From Bordetella sp. H567 (GTDB lineage Bacteria; Pseudomonadota; Gammaproteobacteria; Burkholderiales; Burkholderiaceae_B), in the NCBI RefSeq assembly GCF_001704295.1, contig NZ_CP012334.1, forward strand, positions 1,810,084 to 1,874,083: DNA of 64,000 nucleotides, read 5' to 3'. This document shows positions 50,264 to 61,257 of the stretch, in pieces; position 1 is the stretch's first letter; each line of letters starts with the position of its first letter. A program made the translations under genes and the position numbers. The notes beneath the pieces are model-generated. The model saw nothing but the letters and a program-made list of their open reading frames with translations, was not told where the DNA came from and ran no database searches.

Positions 50264-50325
50264 TGAAACCGCCCTCAAGCGGGGGGCTTCGTCACACCAC
50301 GCGTCGCACGAAACAGATGCAACTC

Positions 50326-50671
50326 GATCCGGGACGCCGCGGATCCAGCTCCGCCGGTCCGCCAGCGTCGCCCCCTTGAGGGGGGAAGCGCGCAGCGCTT
50401 CGGCGGGTGGGTCTCTTCGGGGAGGGACCACTTCATCCCGCAAGAAACAGGTGCGGCCGATCCGGGACGCCGCGGATCCGGCTCCGCCGGTCCGCCAGCG
50501 TCGCCCCCTTGAGGGGGAAAGCGCGTAGCGCTTCGGCGGGTGGGTCTCTTCGGGGAGGGACCACTTCATCCCGCAAGAAACAGGTGCGGCCGATCCGGGA
50601 CGCCGCGGATCCGGCTCCGCCGGTCCGCCAGCGTCGCCCCCCTTGAGGGGGGAAGCGCGCAGCGCTTCGGG
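50326..50671. repeat. 133-bp tandem repeat (about 2.6 copies) between yhdP and rho
   Basis: Copies begin at 50326, 50459 and 50592 (GATCCGGGACGCCGCGGATCC), so the period is exactly 133 bases. The third copy is cut off at about 50671, just before the rho stop. Each copy contains the palindrome CCCCCTTGAGGGGG, followed by an AGCGCT core (AAGCGCGCAGCGCTTCGG). Copies 2 and 3 are almost identical; copy 1 differs at a few bases. A decayed further copy can be traced upstream (CGAAACAGATGC near 50310). The period is not a multiple of three, so this is not a coding repeat. It fills the 416 bases between the convergent genes yhdP and rho and could act as a bidirectional transcription stop. Confidence 0.9.
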
Positions 50672-50679
50672 GGGTGAGC

Positions 50680-51936
50680 CTACTTCTTCATCATGTCGAA
50701 GAATTCGGCGTTGCTCTTGGTGGCGCGCATCTTGTCCATGATGAATTCCATGGCCTGGATTTCGTCCATGTCGTGGATGAACTTGCGCAGCACCCACACC
50801 TTCTGCAGCAGCTCGGGCTTGATCAGCAGTTCTTCGCGCCGCGTACCCGACTTGTTCAGGTTGATGGACGGATAGACGCGCTTTTCCGCCAGGCGGCGTT
50901 CCAGGTGCACTTCGGAGTTGCCGGTGCCCTTGAATTCTTCGTAGATGACTTCGTCCATGCGGCTGCCCGTTTCGATCAGGGCCGTGCCGATGATGGTCAG
51001 CGAACCGCCTTCTTCCACGTTGCGCGCCGCGCCGAAAAAGCGCTTCGGGCGCTGGAGCGCGTTGGCGTCCACGCCGCCGGTCAGCACCTTGCCGGAAGCC
51101 GGCACCACCGTGTTGTAGGCGCGCGCCAGGCGTGTGATCGAATCGAGCAGGATGACGACGTCTTTCTTCAGCTCGACCAGGCGCTTGGCCTTTTCGATGA
51201 CCATTTCGGCCACCTGCACGTGCCGCGTGGCCGGTTCGTCGAAGGTCGACGCGACCACTTCGCCGCGCACCGTGCGCTGCATTTCCGTGACTTCTTCCGG
51301 ACGTTCGTCGACCAGCAGCACGATCATGACCGCGTCGGGGAAGTTGGTCGTGATGGCATGCGCGATGTGCTGCATCATCACGGTCTTGCCGGACTTGGGG
51401 CTGGCCACGATCAGGCCGCGCTGGCCCTTGCCGATGGGCGCGAAAATATCCAGGATGCGCCCAGTCAGATTTTCTTCGCTCTTGATGTCCCGTTCCAGCC
51501 GCATCACCTGGTTGGGATGCAGCGGCGTCAGGTTCTCGAACATGATCCGATGCTTGATCGCTTCGGGCGCCAGTCCGTTGACCTTATCGACCTTCACCAG
51601 CGCGAAATAACGCTCGCCATCCTTGGGCGTACGCACCTCGCCCTCGATCGAATCGCCGGTATGCAGGTTGAAGCGGCGGATCTGCGAGGGGGAAATATAG
51701 ATGTCGTCGGTGCTCGCCAGGTACGAGGTGTCCGGCGATCGCAGGAAACCGAAGCCGTCCGGCAGGACTTCCAGCACGCCGTCGCCGAAGATCTGCTCGC
51801 CCTGCTTGGCGCGCTTCTTCATGATGGCGAACATCAGCTCCTGCTTGCGCAGCCGGTTGGCGTTCTCGATTTCCAGGGAGGCGGCAAGTTCCAGCAATTT
51901 GGAGACGTGTTGCGCCTTTAGTTCATTCAGGTGCAT
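50680..51936 (-). CDS. rho: Transcription termination factor Rho
   Basis: Hexameric RNA-dependent ATPase/helicase that ends transcription. It has 418 residues (E. coli 419). The N-terminal helical domain starts [21 protein letters not shown]. An OSB RNA-binding domain follows ([23 protein letters not shown]). The ATPase core has Walker [12 protein letters not shown] and [13 protein letters not shown]. The Q-loop and R-loop regions, and the C-terminal SGTRREELL and RSEFFD-like end ([12 protein letters not shown]), are present. It follows trxA on the same strand after 84 bases, as in E. coli. Confidence 0.97.
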   Translation of the reverse strand: MHLNELKAQHVSKLLELAASLEIENANRLRKQELMFAIMKKRAKQGEQIFGDGVLEVLPDGFGFLRSPDTSYLASTDDIYISPSQIRRFNLHTGDSIEGEVRTPKDGERYFALVKVDKVNGLAPEAIKHRIMFENLTPLHPNQVMRLERDIKSEENLTGRILDIFAPIGKGQRGLIVASPKSGKTVMMQHIAHAITTNFPDAVMIVLLVDERPEEVTEMQRTVRGEVVASTFDEPATRHVQVAEMVIEKAKRLVELKKDVVILLDSITRLARAYNTVVPASGKVLTGGVDANALQRPKRFFGAARNVEEGGSLTIIGTALIETGSRMDEVIYEEFKGTGNSEVHLERRLAEKRVYPSINLNKSGTRREELLIKPELLQKVWVLRKFIHDMDEIQAMEFIMDKMRATKSNAEFFDMMKK

Positions 51937-52020
51937 TGCGTTGATTTATCGGGGGAAGGTAAAGAGGAAGAGGGCGGCGGGCCACGGACGGGCCCGCGCG
52001 AACGGGGGAACGAGCGCTGC

Positions 52021-52347
52021 TTACAAGGCGCTGTCCAGGAATGCGGTGAGCTGGGATTTCGATAGGGCGCCGACCTTGGTGGCCGCCGCTTTGCCGTCCT
52101 TGAAAAGCATCAGGGTGGGGATGCCGCGGATACCGTACTTGCCCGGCGTCTCGTTGTTTTCGTCGACGTTGAGCTTGGCGATGGTGATGCGGCCGGCGTA
52201 TTCCTTGGCGACTTCTTCCAGGATGGGCGCGATCATCTTGCAGGGACCGCACCATTCCGCCCAGTAGTCCACCAGCACGGGGAGGTCGGCCTTCAAAACG
52301 TCGGCATCGAAGCTGGCGTCGCTGACATGCTTGATTTGGTCACTCAT
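52021..52347 (-). CDS. trxA: Thioredoxin 1
   Basis: A 108-residue thioredoxin with the active-site motif W-C-G-P-C (Cys33/Cys36) in [14 protein letters not shown] and the cis-proline loop [14 protein letters not shown]. It is a general cytoplasmic disulfide reductant. ATG 52347 gives the standard N terminus [10 protein letters not shown]; in-frame ATGs further upstream are not needed. Its position upstream of rho on the same strand is conserved across many proteobacteria. Confidence 0.96.
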   Translation of the reverse strand: MSDQIKHVSDASFDADVLKADLPVLVDYWAEWCGPCKMIAPILEEVAKEYAGRITIAKLNVDENNETPGKYGIRGIPTLMLFKDGKAAATKVGALSKSQLTAFLDSAL

Positions 52348-52653
52348 GACTGTTCTCGTTGCTTTACGGCGGGGAGGCGTGCTTCGACCCGCCATTCTTG
52401 AGTTGGCAGGATTAAAGCATACCACTGTCCATCCGAACAGGCGTCACCGGTTTTTGTGTAGGATAACCAGCCTTGCGGCAGGGGCGGCTGGCGCCGACAG
52501 CCCCGTCCCCCGGGGCGCGTGCCCCGCACGCCCATGGTCCGCCAATGGGGCGAGCAAGGGGCTGCTCAGGATCTGCGCATCCCAGTTCGCACCGCGCCAA
52601 TGCTGGGTCTTTTCTTAGAATGTCGGTTTTTTTCCACAGATGTTGGGGATAAC
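52348..52653. other. Divergent trxA/parE intergenic region with DnaA-box-like 9-mers
   Basis: This 306-base region separates the divergent trxA and parE starts and must hold both promoters; no single promoter stands out. Just before parE, TTTTCCACA (52630-52638) and, in inverse orientation, TTATCCCCA (52644-52652 read on the minus strand) each differ by one base from the DnaA box TTATCCACA. They are separated by 5 bases. Confidence 0.45.
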
Positions 52654-54615
<1,962 letters not shown>

Positions 54616-54666
54616 TCGCCGATGCCGCGCCGGCGCGCCGGTGCGGCATGGCAATGACGCGACACC

Positions 54667-56976
54667 ATGACCGACAGCAATCAACAAGGCCTGTTCGACG
54701 CCGAATCGGGCGACGCCGCCATCACCCTGGGGCGCTACGCCGAGCAGGCTTATCTGGACTATGCCGTATCCGTCGTGCGCGGCCGTGCGCTGCCCGACGT
54801 CGGCGACGGGCAGAAGCCCGTGCAACGCCGCATTCTGTACGCCATGCAGGCCATGGGCCTGGGCCCTACCGCCAAGCCCGTGAAATCGGCCCGCGTGGTG
54901 GGCGACGTGCTGGGCAAATACCATCCGCACGGCGACCAGGCCGCCTATGACGCCATGGTGCGCATGGCGCAGGCCTTCACGCTGCGCTATCCGCTGGTCG
55001 ACGGCCAGGGCAACTTCGGCTCGCGCGACGGCGACAATGCCGCGGCCATGCGCTATACCGAAGCGCGGCTCACGCCCATCGCCCGCGTGCTGCTGGACGA
55101 GCTGGAAGAAGGCACGGTCGACTTCATTCCAAACTATGACGGCAGCTATCAAGAGCCGCAGATGCTGCCGGCCCGCCTGCCGGTCATGCTGCTGAACGGG
55201 GCGTCCGGCATCGCCGTCGGCATGGCCACGGAAATCCCCTCGCACAATCTGCGTGAAGTCGCCCAGGCCTGCGTGGCGCTGCTCAAGCAGCCCAAGCTGC
55301 CCGACGAAGAGCTCTACGCCATGATCCCCGGCCCGGATTTCGCCGGCGGCGGGCAGATCATCACGCCGGCCGAGGATATCGCGCAGATCTACAACAGCGG
55401 CCGCGGTTCGCTGAAGGCGCGCGCCCGCTGGCAGTTCGAGGAACTGGCCCGCGGCCAATGGCAATTGGTGGTCACCGAGCTGCCTCCCGGCGCGTCCGGC
55501 CAGCGCGTGCTGGAAGAAATCGAGGAACTGACCAACCCCAAGGTCAAGGCCGGCAAGAAGGCACTGACGGCCGAACAGCAGCAGGCCAAGGCGCAGATGC
55601 TGGGCCTGCTGGATGCCGTACGCGACGAATCGGGCAAGGATGCCGCGGTGCGGCTGGTCTTCGAGCCGAAGACCTCGCGCGTGGATCGCGACGAATTCGT
55701 CAATACGCTGCTCGCGCAGACCAGCATGGAAAGCAGCGTGCCGGTCAACCTGGTCTGCATCGGCACCGACGGCCGCCCGCGTCAGAAGCCGCTGCGCGAA
55801 ATCCTGCTGGAATGGGTGACCTTCCGCACGGATACCGTCATACGCCGTACCCGCCACCGCCTGGACAAGGTGATCGACCGCATCCATGTGCTGGAAGGGC
55901 GCATGGTGGTCTACCTGAACGTCGACGAGGTCATCCAGACCATCCGGGAATCGGACGAGCCGCGAGCCGCGCTGATGCAACGCTTCAAGCTGAGCGAACG
56001 CCAGGCCGAGGACATCCTGGAGATGCGCCTGCGTCAATTGGCGCGCCTGGACGGCATCAAGGTCGAACAGGAGCTCGCCGACAAGCGCGAGGAACAGGCC
56101 AAGCTGCAGGAGCTGCTGGACAATCCCGCTTCCCTGAAGCGCACCATCGTGCGCGAGATCGAGGCCGACGCCAAGCAGTATGGCGACGAGCGGCGGACGC
56201 TGATCAAGGCGGCGGAACGGGCGGTGATGGAAACCCGCGTGGTCGACGAGCCTGTCACGGTCATCGTGTCGCAGAAGGGCTGGCTGCGGGCGCGCCAGGG
56301 CCATGGGCATGACGCCACGCAGTTCGGCTTCAAGCAGGGCGACGACCTGTACGGTGCGTTCGAGTGCCGCACCACCGATACGCTGATCGCGCTGGGCGAC
56401 AACGGCCGCGCCTACACGGTGGCGGTCGCGAACCTGCCGTCCGCGCGCGGCGACGGCCAGCCGGTCACCACCATGATCGACCTGGCCTCGGGCGCGCGCA
56501 TCGTGCACATGATCGCGGCGTCCGGGGACACCCGCTGGCTCTTTGCCACGCAGGGCGGTTTCGGCTTCATCGCGCGCCTGTCCGACATGGCCAGCCGGCA
56601 GCGCGGCGGCAAGCAGTTCATCACCATGGAAAACGGCGACGCGCTGCTGCGGCCGGTGCCGGTCTTCGAAGGCGCGCAGCGCCTGGCACTGCTGTCGGCC
56701 AAGGGCAAGTTCCTGTTGTTCGGCCTGGATGAAGTCAAGACGCTGGCCGGCGGTGGGCGCGGCACCATCCTGATGGGGCTGGACGGCAGCGATACGCTGG
56801 CCCAGGTGGTACCCATCGGGCCCGCTGGCTTGCGGGCCACCGGGATGTACCGCAACAAGCAGGTCGAGGACATCCTGTCCGGCGCGCAACTGCAGGCGTA
56901 TGTGAGCAAGCGCGCGCGCAAGGGGCGGCAACTGGACGTACGGCCCAAGCAGCCCGTGCTGTCGCCGGTGTTCTAG
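54667..56976 (+). CDS. parC: DNA topoisomerase IV subunit A
   Basis: Breakage-reunion subunit of topoisomerase IV with 769 residues (E. coli 752). The winged-helix/tower domain carries the catalytic Tyr130 in [10 protein letters not shown]. The quinolone-resistance region surrounds [20 protein letters not shown] coiled coil follows, then a beta-pinwheel C-terminal domain from about 530 on with degenerate GyrA-box-like blades, as in ParC. It forms an operon with parE and ends at a strong intrinsic terminator. Confidence 0.96.
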   Translation: MTDSNQQGLFDAESGDAAITLGRYAEQAYLDYAVSVVRGRALPDVGDGQKPVQRRILYAMQAMGLGPTAKPVKSARVVGDVLGKYHPHGDQAAYDAMVRMAQAFTLRYPLVDGQGNFGSRDGDNAAAMRYTEARLTPIARVLLDELEEGTVDFIPNYDGSYQEPQMLPARLPVMLLNGASGIAVGMATEIPSHNLREVAQACVALLKQPKLPDEELYAMIPGPDFAGGGQIITPAEDIAQIYNSGRGSLKARARWQFEELARGQWQLVVTELPPGASGQRVLEEIEELTNPKVKAGKKALTAEQQQAKAQMLGLLDAVRDESGKDAAVRLVFEPKTSRVDRDEFVNTLLAQTSMESSVPVNLVCIGTDGRPRQKPLREILLEWVTFRTDTVIRRTRHRLDKVIDRIHVLEGRMVVYLNVDEVIQTIRESDEPRAALMQRFKLSERQAEDILEMRLRQLARLDGIKVEQELADKREEQAKLQELLDNPASLKRTIVREIEADAKQYGDERRTLIKAAERAVMETRVVDEPVTVIVSQKGWLRARQGHGHDATQFGFKQGDDLYGAFECRTTDTLIALGDNGRAYTVAVANLPSARGDGQPVTTMIDLASGARIVHMIAASGDTRWLFATQGGFGFIARLSDMASRQRGGKQFITMENGDALLRPVPVFEGAQRLALLSAKGKFLLFGLDEVKTLAGGGRGTILMGLDGSDTLAQVVPIGPAGLRATGMYRNKQVEDILSGAQLQAYVSKRARKGRQLDVRPKQPVLSPVF

Positions 56977-57000
56977 ACCGGCGTTTACTTCCGGCCCAAG

Positions 57001-57043
57001 CCGGCGGTTCCACGGGCAATGCCCGGGGCCGCCGGTTTTTTTT
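57001..57043 (+). terminator. Intrinsic terminator of parE-parC
   Basis: CCGGCGG (57001-57007) pairs with CCGCCGG (57029-57035). Inside, GGGC/GCCC forms a second short stem around AAT. Eight T residues follow (57036-57043). The structure starts 24 bases behind the parC stop. Confidence 0.9.
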
Positions 57044-57237
57044 GCGCCGGGCAACAAGCCGATGCGTTGGCACGGCGCCGGGGGCGGTCGCCACCGCCGC
57101 GGGGCCGCAGGGCACAAACGAGAAGGTATCGGAAGGTAAACGAGGGTGAAAGAGCGTGCCAAATCACCTTTGGCGGGTTCACAAGGGCCCGTTCCGTCCA
57201 TATACTTCGTGCTCAAATCAATTCAGCAGAATTTATT

Positions 57238-57261
57238 TTTGCAAGAAACTTGTCTGGCAAA
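57238..57261. promoter_or_regulatory. Candidate EctR operator / ect promoter region
   Basis: An AT-rich island (about 57205-57270) in front of ectR is the likely promoter region of the ectoine operon. TTTGC (57238-57242) and GCAAA (57257-57261) form an inverted repeat with a 14-base spacer, 15 bases before the ectR ATG. MarR-type EctR proteins bind palindromes next to ect promoters and repress them, so autoregulation is plausible. The exact -35/-10 elements are not clear. Confidence 0.4.
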
Positions 57262-57276
57262 TTAATTTCAGTACCC

Positions 57277-57840
57277 ATGACTGAGCACATCCCCGCGGGA
57301 ACCGCCGCACCCCCACCGCCCGCCCAGCAGTACGACCTGCGCATCCTGCGCGCGCTGCGGCGCATTACGCGGTCGATCGCGCTGCATTCCCGGCAATTGG
57401 CGGCTGTCAGCCACATCACCGCGCCCCAGCTCATGTGCCTGCGCACCGTCATCGGGCTGGGCCCGCTGACGTCCACGGCCATCAGCCGCGAAATCCACGT
57501 CAGTCCCAGTACGGTGGTCGGCATCCTGGACCGCCTGGAAGACAAGGGCCTGATCCGCCGCGAGCGCGGCCGCGAGGACCGCCGCACGGTGTTCGTGACC
57601 GCCACGGTCGCCGGCATCGAACTGGCCAAGCAAGCGCCGTCGCCGCTGCAAAAGCACTTGGCCGATGCGCTGAACGCCTTGCCGGAACTGGAGCAGGCCA
57701 CCATCACGCTGTCGCTGGAGCGTATCGTCGCCTTGATGGAGCAGGGGGGGCAGGCCGCGCCGGCCGACGCCCACGATGCTTCCCCCATCCTGGATGTGCC
57801 GACCACCGGCCCCGCGCCTGAATCGGGCCTGGTGGTATGA
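57277..57840 (+). CDS. ectR: MarR-family regulator of ectoine synthesis (EctR)
   Basis: A 187-residue MarR-type winged-helix protein (helix-turn-helix [21 protein letters not shown], wing [17 protein letters not shown]). It starts MTEHIPAG with a Pro-rich N terminus. In halotolerant bacteria a MarR protein called EctR is encoded directly upstream of ectABC and represses the operon at low salinity. Here its stop overlaps the ectA start (ATGA, 57837-57840), so it is the first cistron of the operon. This tight coupling supports the EctR call. Confidence 0.85.
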   Translation: MTEHIPAGTAAPPPPAQQYDLRILRALRRITRSIALHSRQLAAVSHITAPQLMCLRTVIGLGPLTSTAISREIHVSPSTVVGILDRLEDKGLIRRERGREDRRTVFVTATVAGIELAKQAPSPLQKHLADALNALPELEQATITLSLERIVALMEQGGQAAPADAHDASPILDVPTTGPAPESGLVV

Positions 57841-58385
57841 CGGAAGGCGTCGATAAGCGCGCGACGGCTCCGCTCGTCGCGCAGGAGCCCTCGCATCTCT
57901 TTCGTCCCCCACGCCTTGCCGACGGTGCGGTCATCCATCGCCTGGTCGCCGACTGCCCGCCGCTGGACCTGAACGCCGTCTACGCGTATCTGCTGTTGTG
58001 CGAACACTTCCCCGCCACCTGCGTGGTGGCGGAAAGCCCGGGCGGCAGCATCGACGGTTTCGTGTCGGCCTATGTGCCGCCGGGACGGGCGGACCGCCTT
58101 TTCGTCTGGCAGGTCGCGGTGCACGACCGCGCCCGCGGCCAGCGCCTGGCGCGCCGCATGTTGCACGCGCTGCTGCGCCGTCCGGAATTGGCGGACATCC
58201 GCCATCTGGAAACCACCGTCGGCCCCGACAACCACGCCTCGCGCCGCACCTTCACCAGCCTGGCCGCCGATCTGGGCGCCCATGCGGCCGAACAGCCTTT
58301 CTTCGGCAAGCAGCTGTTCGGCCAGTCGGATCACGACGACGAGATGCTGCTACGCATCGGACCGTTCGCGTCGATCCCGCGTTGA
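57837..58385 (+). CDS. ectA: L-2,4-diaminobutyrate N-acetyltransferase
   Basis: GNAT-family enzyme acetylating 2,4-diaminobutyrate to N-gamma-acetyl-diaminobutyrate, the second ectoine step. It has 182 residues. [15 protein letters not shown] and [20 protein letters not shown] are EctA signatures. The acetyl-CoA loop [19 protein letters not shown] is the GNAT Q/R-x-x-G-x-G/A-like motif, and [15 protein letters not shown] is also conserved. It is translationally coupled to ectR by an ATGA overlap, and ectB follows after 97 bases with its own AAGGAGA site. Confidence 0.95.
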   Translation: MTEGVDKRATAPLVAQEPSHLFRPPRLADGAVIHRLVADCPPLDLNAVYAYLLLCEHFPATCVVAESPGGSIDGFVSAYVPPGRADRLFVWQVAVHDRARGQRLARRMLHALLRRPELADIRHLETTVGPDNHASRRTFTSLAADLGAHAAEQPFFGKQLFGQSDHDDEMLLRIGPFASIPR

Positions 58386-58482
58386 GCGGGTCGTCGCGGC
58401 TTCCCTTTGCGCGAAAGCGCGCATCGCCGCCACGGCGGGCCGCGTCTTCGCGTTGTCCCACACCCCGTAAGGAGAAAACGAT

Positions 58483-59790
58483 ATGGACTTGAAAATCTTC
58501 GATCGCATGGAGTCGGAAGTACGCGGCTACATACGTTCCTTCCCGGTGATTTTCAGCCAGGCGCGCGGCTCGTTGCTGATCGACGAGGAGGGGACCGAAT
58601 ACATCGATTTCTTCAGCGGCGCCGGCACGCTGAACTACGGGCACAACAACCCCCTGTTCAAGTCCCGGTTGATCGATTACCTGGCTTCCGATGGCGTCGT
58701 GCATGGCCTGGACATGGCCACCAGCGCCAAGAAGCACTTCCTGGAAACGGTGGACCGCGTGCTGCTGAAGCCGCGCAAGTGGCAGTACACGCTGCAGTTC
58801 ACCGGCCCCACGGGGACCAACGCCGTCGAGGCGGCGCTGAAAATCGCCCGCCAGGTCAAGGGGCGCTCCAACATCATTTCGTTCACGCACGCCTTCCACG
58901 GCGTCAGCGGCGGTTCACTGCAGGCCACGGCCAATGCCAAGTTCCGCGATGCGGCCGGCTACGCGCTGGGCAACACCACCTTCATGCCCTATGACGGCTA
59001 TTTCGGGGCCGACGTGGACACCATGGCTTACCTGGAACGCATGCTGGACGACCCTAGCAGCGGCACGGACAAGCCCGCCGCGGTCATCGTCGAAACCGTG
59101 CAGGGCGAGGGCGGCGTCAACGTCGCCACGCTGCGTTGGCTGAAGGAGCTGGAAAAAGTCTGCCGCCGCCACGACATGTTGCTCATCGTCGACGACATCC
59201 AGGTCGGCTGCGGCCGCACCGGCAATTTCTTCAGCTTCGAAACCGCGGGCATCAGCCCGGACATCATCACGCTTTCCAAATCGCTGTCCGGCTTCGGCCT
59301 GCCCATGTCGCTGGTGCTGATGAAGCCCGAACTGGACATCTGGAAACCGGGCGCGCACAGCGGGACCTTCCGCGGCAACAACCTGGCCTTCGTCACCGCC
59401 GCGGCGGCGCTGGATACCTACTGGGCCGACCAGGCGTTCTCGCGTGAGGTCGTGCGCAAGGAACGGCTGGTGCGCGACTGGCTGGAAAACCTGGCGCACA
59501 GCTATCCCGGCAGCGGCCTGGTCGTGCGCGGCCGCGGCCTGATCCAGGGCCTGGTGACGGCCAGCCAGCCGGAACTGGCCAATCGCATCGCCCGCAAGGC
59601 CTTCGAGCGCGGCATCGTCATCGAAACGTCCGGTGCCCATGACGAAGTACTCAAGCTGCTGCCGGCGCTCACCATCGAAGACGAACTGCTCAAGCGGGGC
59701 CTCGACGCCATCGAGGCCAGTGTGGCCGAAGTGCTGGCCGAAACCGGGCAATCCGCCCGCATCCTGAAATTCGGAGGAAAACGCCAATGA
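58483..59790 (+). CDS. ectB: L-2,4-diaminobutyrate transaminase
   Basis: PLP-dependent class III aminotransferase producing 2,4-diaminobutyrate from aspartate semialdehyde and glutamate, the first committed ectoine step. It has 435 residues. The N terminus MDLKIFDRMESEVRGYIRSFP (split here by family variation) is typical of EctB. It has TGPTGTNAVEAALKIAR, the aspartate of LIVDDIQVGCGRTG that contacts the pyridine ring, and the Schiff-base Lys in ITLSKSLSGFG. GTFRGNNLAFVTAAAAL is also conserved. The stop overlaps the ectC start by four bases (ATGA). Confidence 0.96.
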   Translation: MDLKIFDRMESEVRGYIRSFPVIFSQARGSLLIDEEGTEYIDFFSGAGTLNYGHNNPLFKSRLIDYLASDGVVHGLDMATSAKKHFLETVDRVLLKPRKWQYTLQFTGPTGTNAVEAALKIARQVKGRSNIISFTHAFHGVSGGSLQATANAKFRDAAGYALGNTTFMPYDGYFGADVDTMAYLERMLDDPSSGTDKPAAVIVETVQGEGGVNVATLRWLKELEKVCRRHDMLLIVDDIQVGCGRTGNFFSFETAGISPDIITLSKSLSGFGLPMSLVLMKPELDIWKPGAHSGTFRGNNLAFVTAAAALDTYWADQAFSREVVRKERLVRDWLENLAHSYPGSGLVVRGRGLIQGLVTASQPELANRIARKAFERGIVIETSGAHDEVLKLLPALTIEDELLKRGLDAIEASVAEVLAETGQSARILKFGGKRQ

Positions 59791-60185
59791 TCGTACGCAA
59801 CGTAAACGACGTGATCGGAACCAAGGACGAGGTGCGCACGGACACGTGGATGAGCCGCCGCGTGCTGCTCAAGAAAGACGGCATGGGGTTCTCATTCCAC
59901 GAGACCACCATCTTCCCCGGCACGCGCACGCATATCCATTACCGCAACCACCTGGAAGCCGTGTGGTGCATCGAGGGCGACGGTTCGCTGGAAACCATCG
60001 CCGACGGCAAGCGCTATGAACTCGGCCCGGGCGTGGTCTACGCGCTGAACGACAACGACGAGCACTGGCTGTGCGGGGGCGAAAAGCCGCTGCGTGTCAT
60101 CTGCGTCTTCAATCCGCCGCTGACGGGGCAGGAAGTACATGACAAGAATGGCGTGTACCCCCTGCCGGAAAAGGAAGCGGCCTGA
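59787..60185 (+). CDS. ectC: L-ectoine synthase
   Basis: Cupin-fold enzyme that cyclises N-gamma-acetyl-diaminobutyrate to ectoine by loss of water. It has 132 residues (family about 130). It starts MIVRNVNDVIGTKDEV. The double-stranded beta-helix carries FHETTIFPGTRTHIHYRNHLEAVWCIEG (in parts), GVVYALNDNDEHWL and the C-terminal VFNPPLTGQEVHD, all EctC signatures. Its Glu, Tyr and His residues would hold the catalytic iron. It is translationally coupled to ectB and followed by ectD after 26 bases. Confidence 0.96.
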   Translation: MIVRNVNDVIGTKDEVRTDTWMSRRVLLKKDGMGFSFHETTIFPGTRTHIHYRNHLEAVWCIEGDGSLETIADGKRYELGPGVVYALNDNDEHWLCGGEKPLRVICVFNPPLTGQEVHDKNGVYPLPEKEAA

Positions 60186-60211
60186 AGGCCACCCGGAATG
60201 GAGAAAACGTC

Positions 60212-61135
60212 ATGATTTCACCCGCCAAGGACCGATACGCGTCACGCACCGATCGCAGCGCGGGGATCGTCGCCCGCCACGACCCGGTCGTCTACGGGGA
60301 AGGCCGCTATGCCGATGCCCTGTCGCCGGAGCAAATCCACGCCTACGACCGCGATGGTTTCCTGATGCTGGAGAACCTGCTTCCGCCAGCGCAGGTGGAT
60401 GCGTTGATCGCCGAGATCTCGCGCATGTCGCGCGACCCCGCCATCGTGCGGCGCGAGGAGTCCATCACCGAACCGGGCAGCAACGCGGTGCGGTCCATCT
60501 TCATGGTGCATCAGCTCAGTCCGCTGATCGCGCGCCTGGCGCGCGACCCGCGGCTGATCAACGTGGCGCGGCAGATCCTCGGCTCTGAGGTCTACATCCA
60601 TCAATCGCGCGCCAACATGAAGCCGGGCTTCAAGGGCAAGGAATTCTATTGGCACTCGGATTTCGAGACCTGGCATGTCGAAGACGGCATGCCCGCCATG
60701 CGCGCGCTGAGCTGCTCGGTGCTGCTGACCGACAACAACGCCTGCAATGGTCCGCTGATGCTGGTGCCCGGTTCGCACCGGCAATTCATCTCCTGCATCG
60801 GCGAAACGCCCCAGGACCACTACAAGCAGTCCTTGAAGAAGCAGGAATACGGCGTCCCCGATCCCGTCAGCCTGCAGCTGCTGGTGGAGCAGGGCGGCAT
60901 CCAGGCAATGACCGGCAGGGCCGGTTCGGTGGTGTTTTTCGATTGCAACACCATGCACGGGTCGAACAGCAATATCTCGCCCTGGCCCCGATCGAATGTG
61001 TTCATGGTCTACAACAGCGTGGATAACGCGCTGGGCGCGCCGAAATACGGCCTGGCGCCGCGGCCCGAGCACATTGCCGCCCGGGCCAGCTTCAAGGCCC
61101 TGACGCCGCTGGACGCGCTCAAGCTGGTCGACTGA
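60212..61135 (+). CDS. ectD: Ectoine 5-hydroxylase
   Basis: Non-haem Fe(II)/2-oxoglutarate dioxygenase converting ectoine to 5-hydroxyectoine. It has 307 residues. The iron triad is His148 and Asp150 in FYWHSDFETWHVEDGM and His249 in CNTMHGSNSN. The EctD signature region ANMKPGFKGKEFYWHSDFETW is intact, as are SVLLTDNNACNGPLMLVPGSH and the 2-oxoglutarate-binding Arg in SPWPRSN. A GGAG ribosome site precedes ATG 60212. It is the last gene of the ect operon, so the organism can presumably make both ectoine and hydroxyectoine. Confidence 0.96.
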   Translation: MISPAKDRYASRTDRSAGIVARHDPVVYGEGRYADALSPEQIHAYDRDGFLMLENLLPPAQVDALIAEISRMSRDPAIVRREESITEPGSNAVRSIFMVHQLSPLIARLARDPRLINVARQILGSEVYIHQSRANMKPGFKGKEFYWHSDFETWHVEDGMPAMRALSCSVLLTDNNACNGPLMLVPGSHRQFISCIGETPQDHYKQSLKKQEYGVPDPVSLQLLVEQGGIQAMTGRAGSVVFFDCNTMHGSNSNISPWPRSNVFMVYNSVDNALGAPKYGLAPRPEHIAARASFKALTPLDALKLVD

Positions 61136-61257
61136 GGCCGCCGCCATGGGCGGGTGGCCCGGCGCGGGACGTTGTCCACGTTGCGCGCCGGCGCCCGATG
61201 GGGCCGGGACAGGATTATTGCTATGCTTGCCGACTCCCTGCTTTCGTCCGTCCACCC

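Noticed and set aside
50407-50646. Open frame across the 133-bp repeats giving a repeated Arg/Gly/Pro-rich peptide
   Set aside because: The repeat period is not divisible by three, so copies are read in different frames, and the composition is that of translated GC-rich intergenic DNA.
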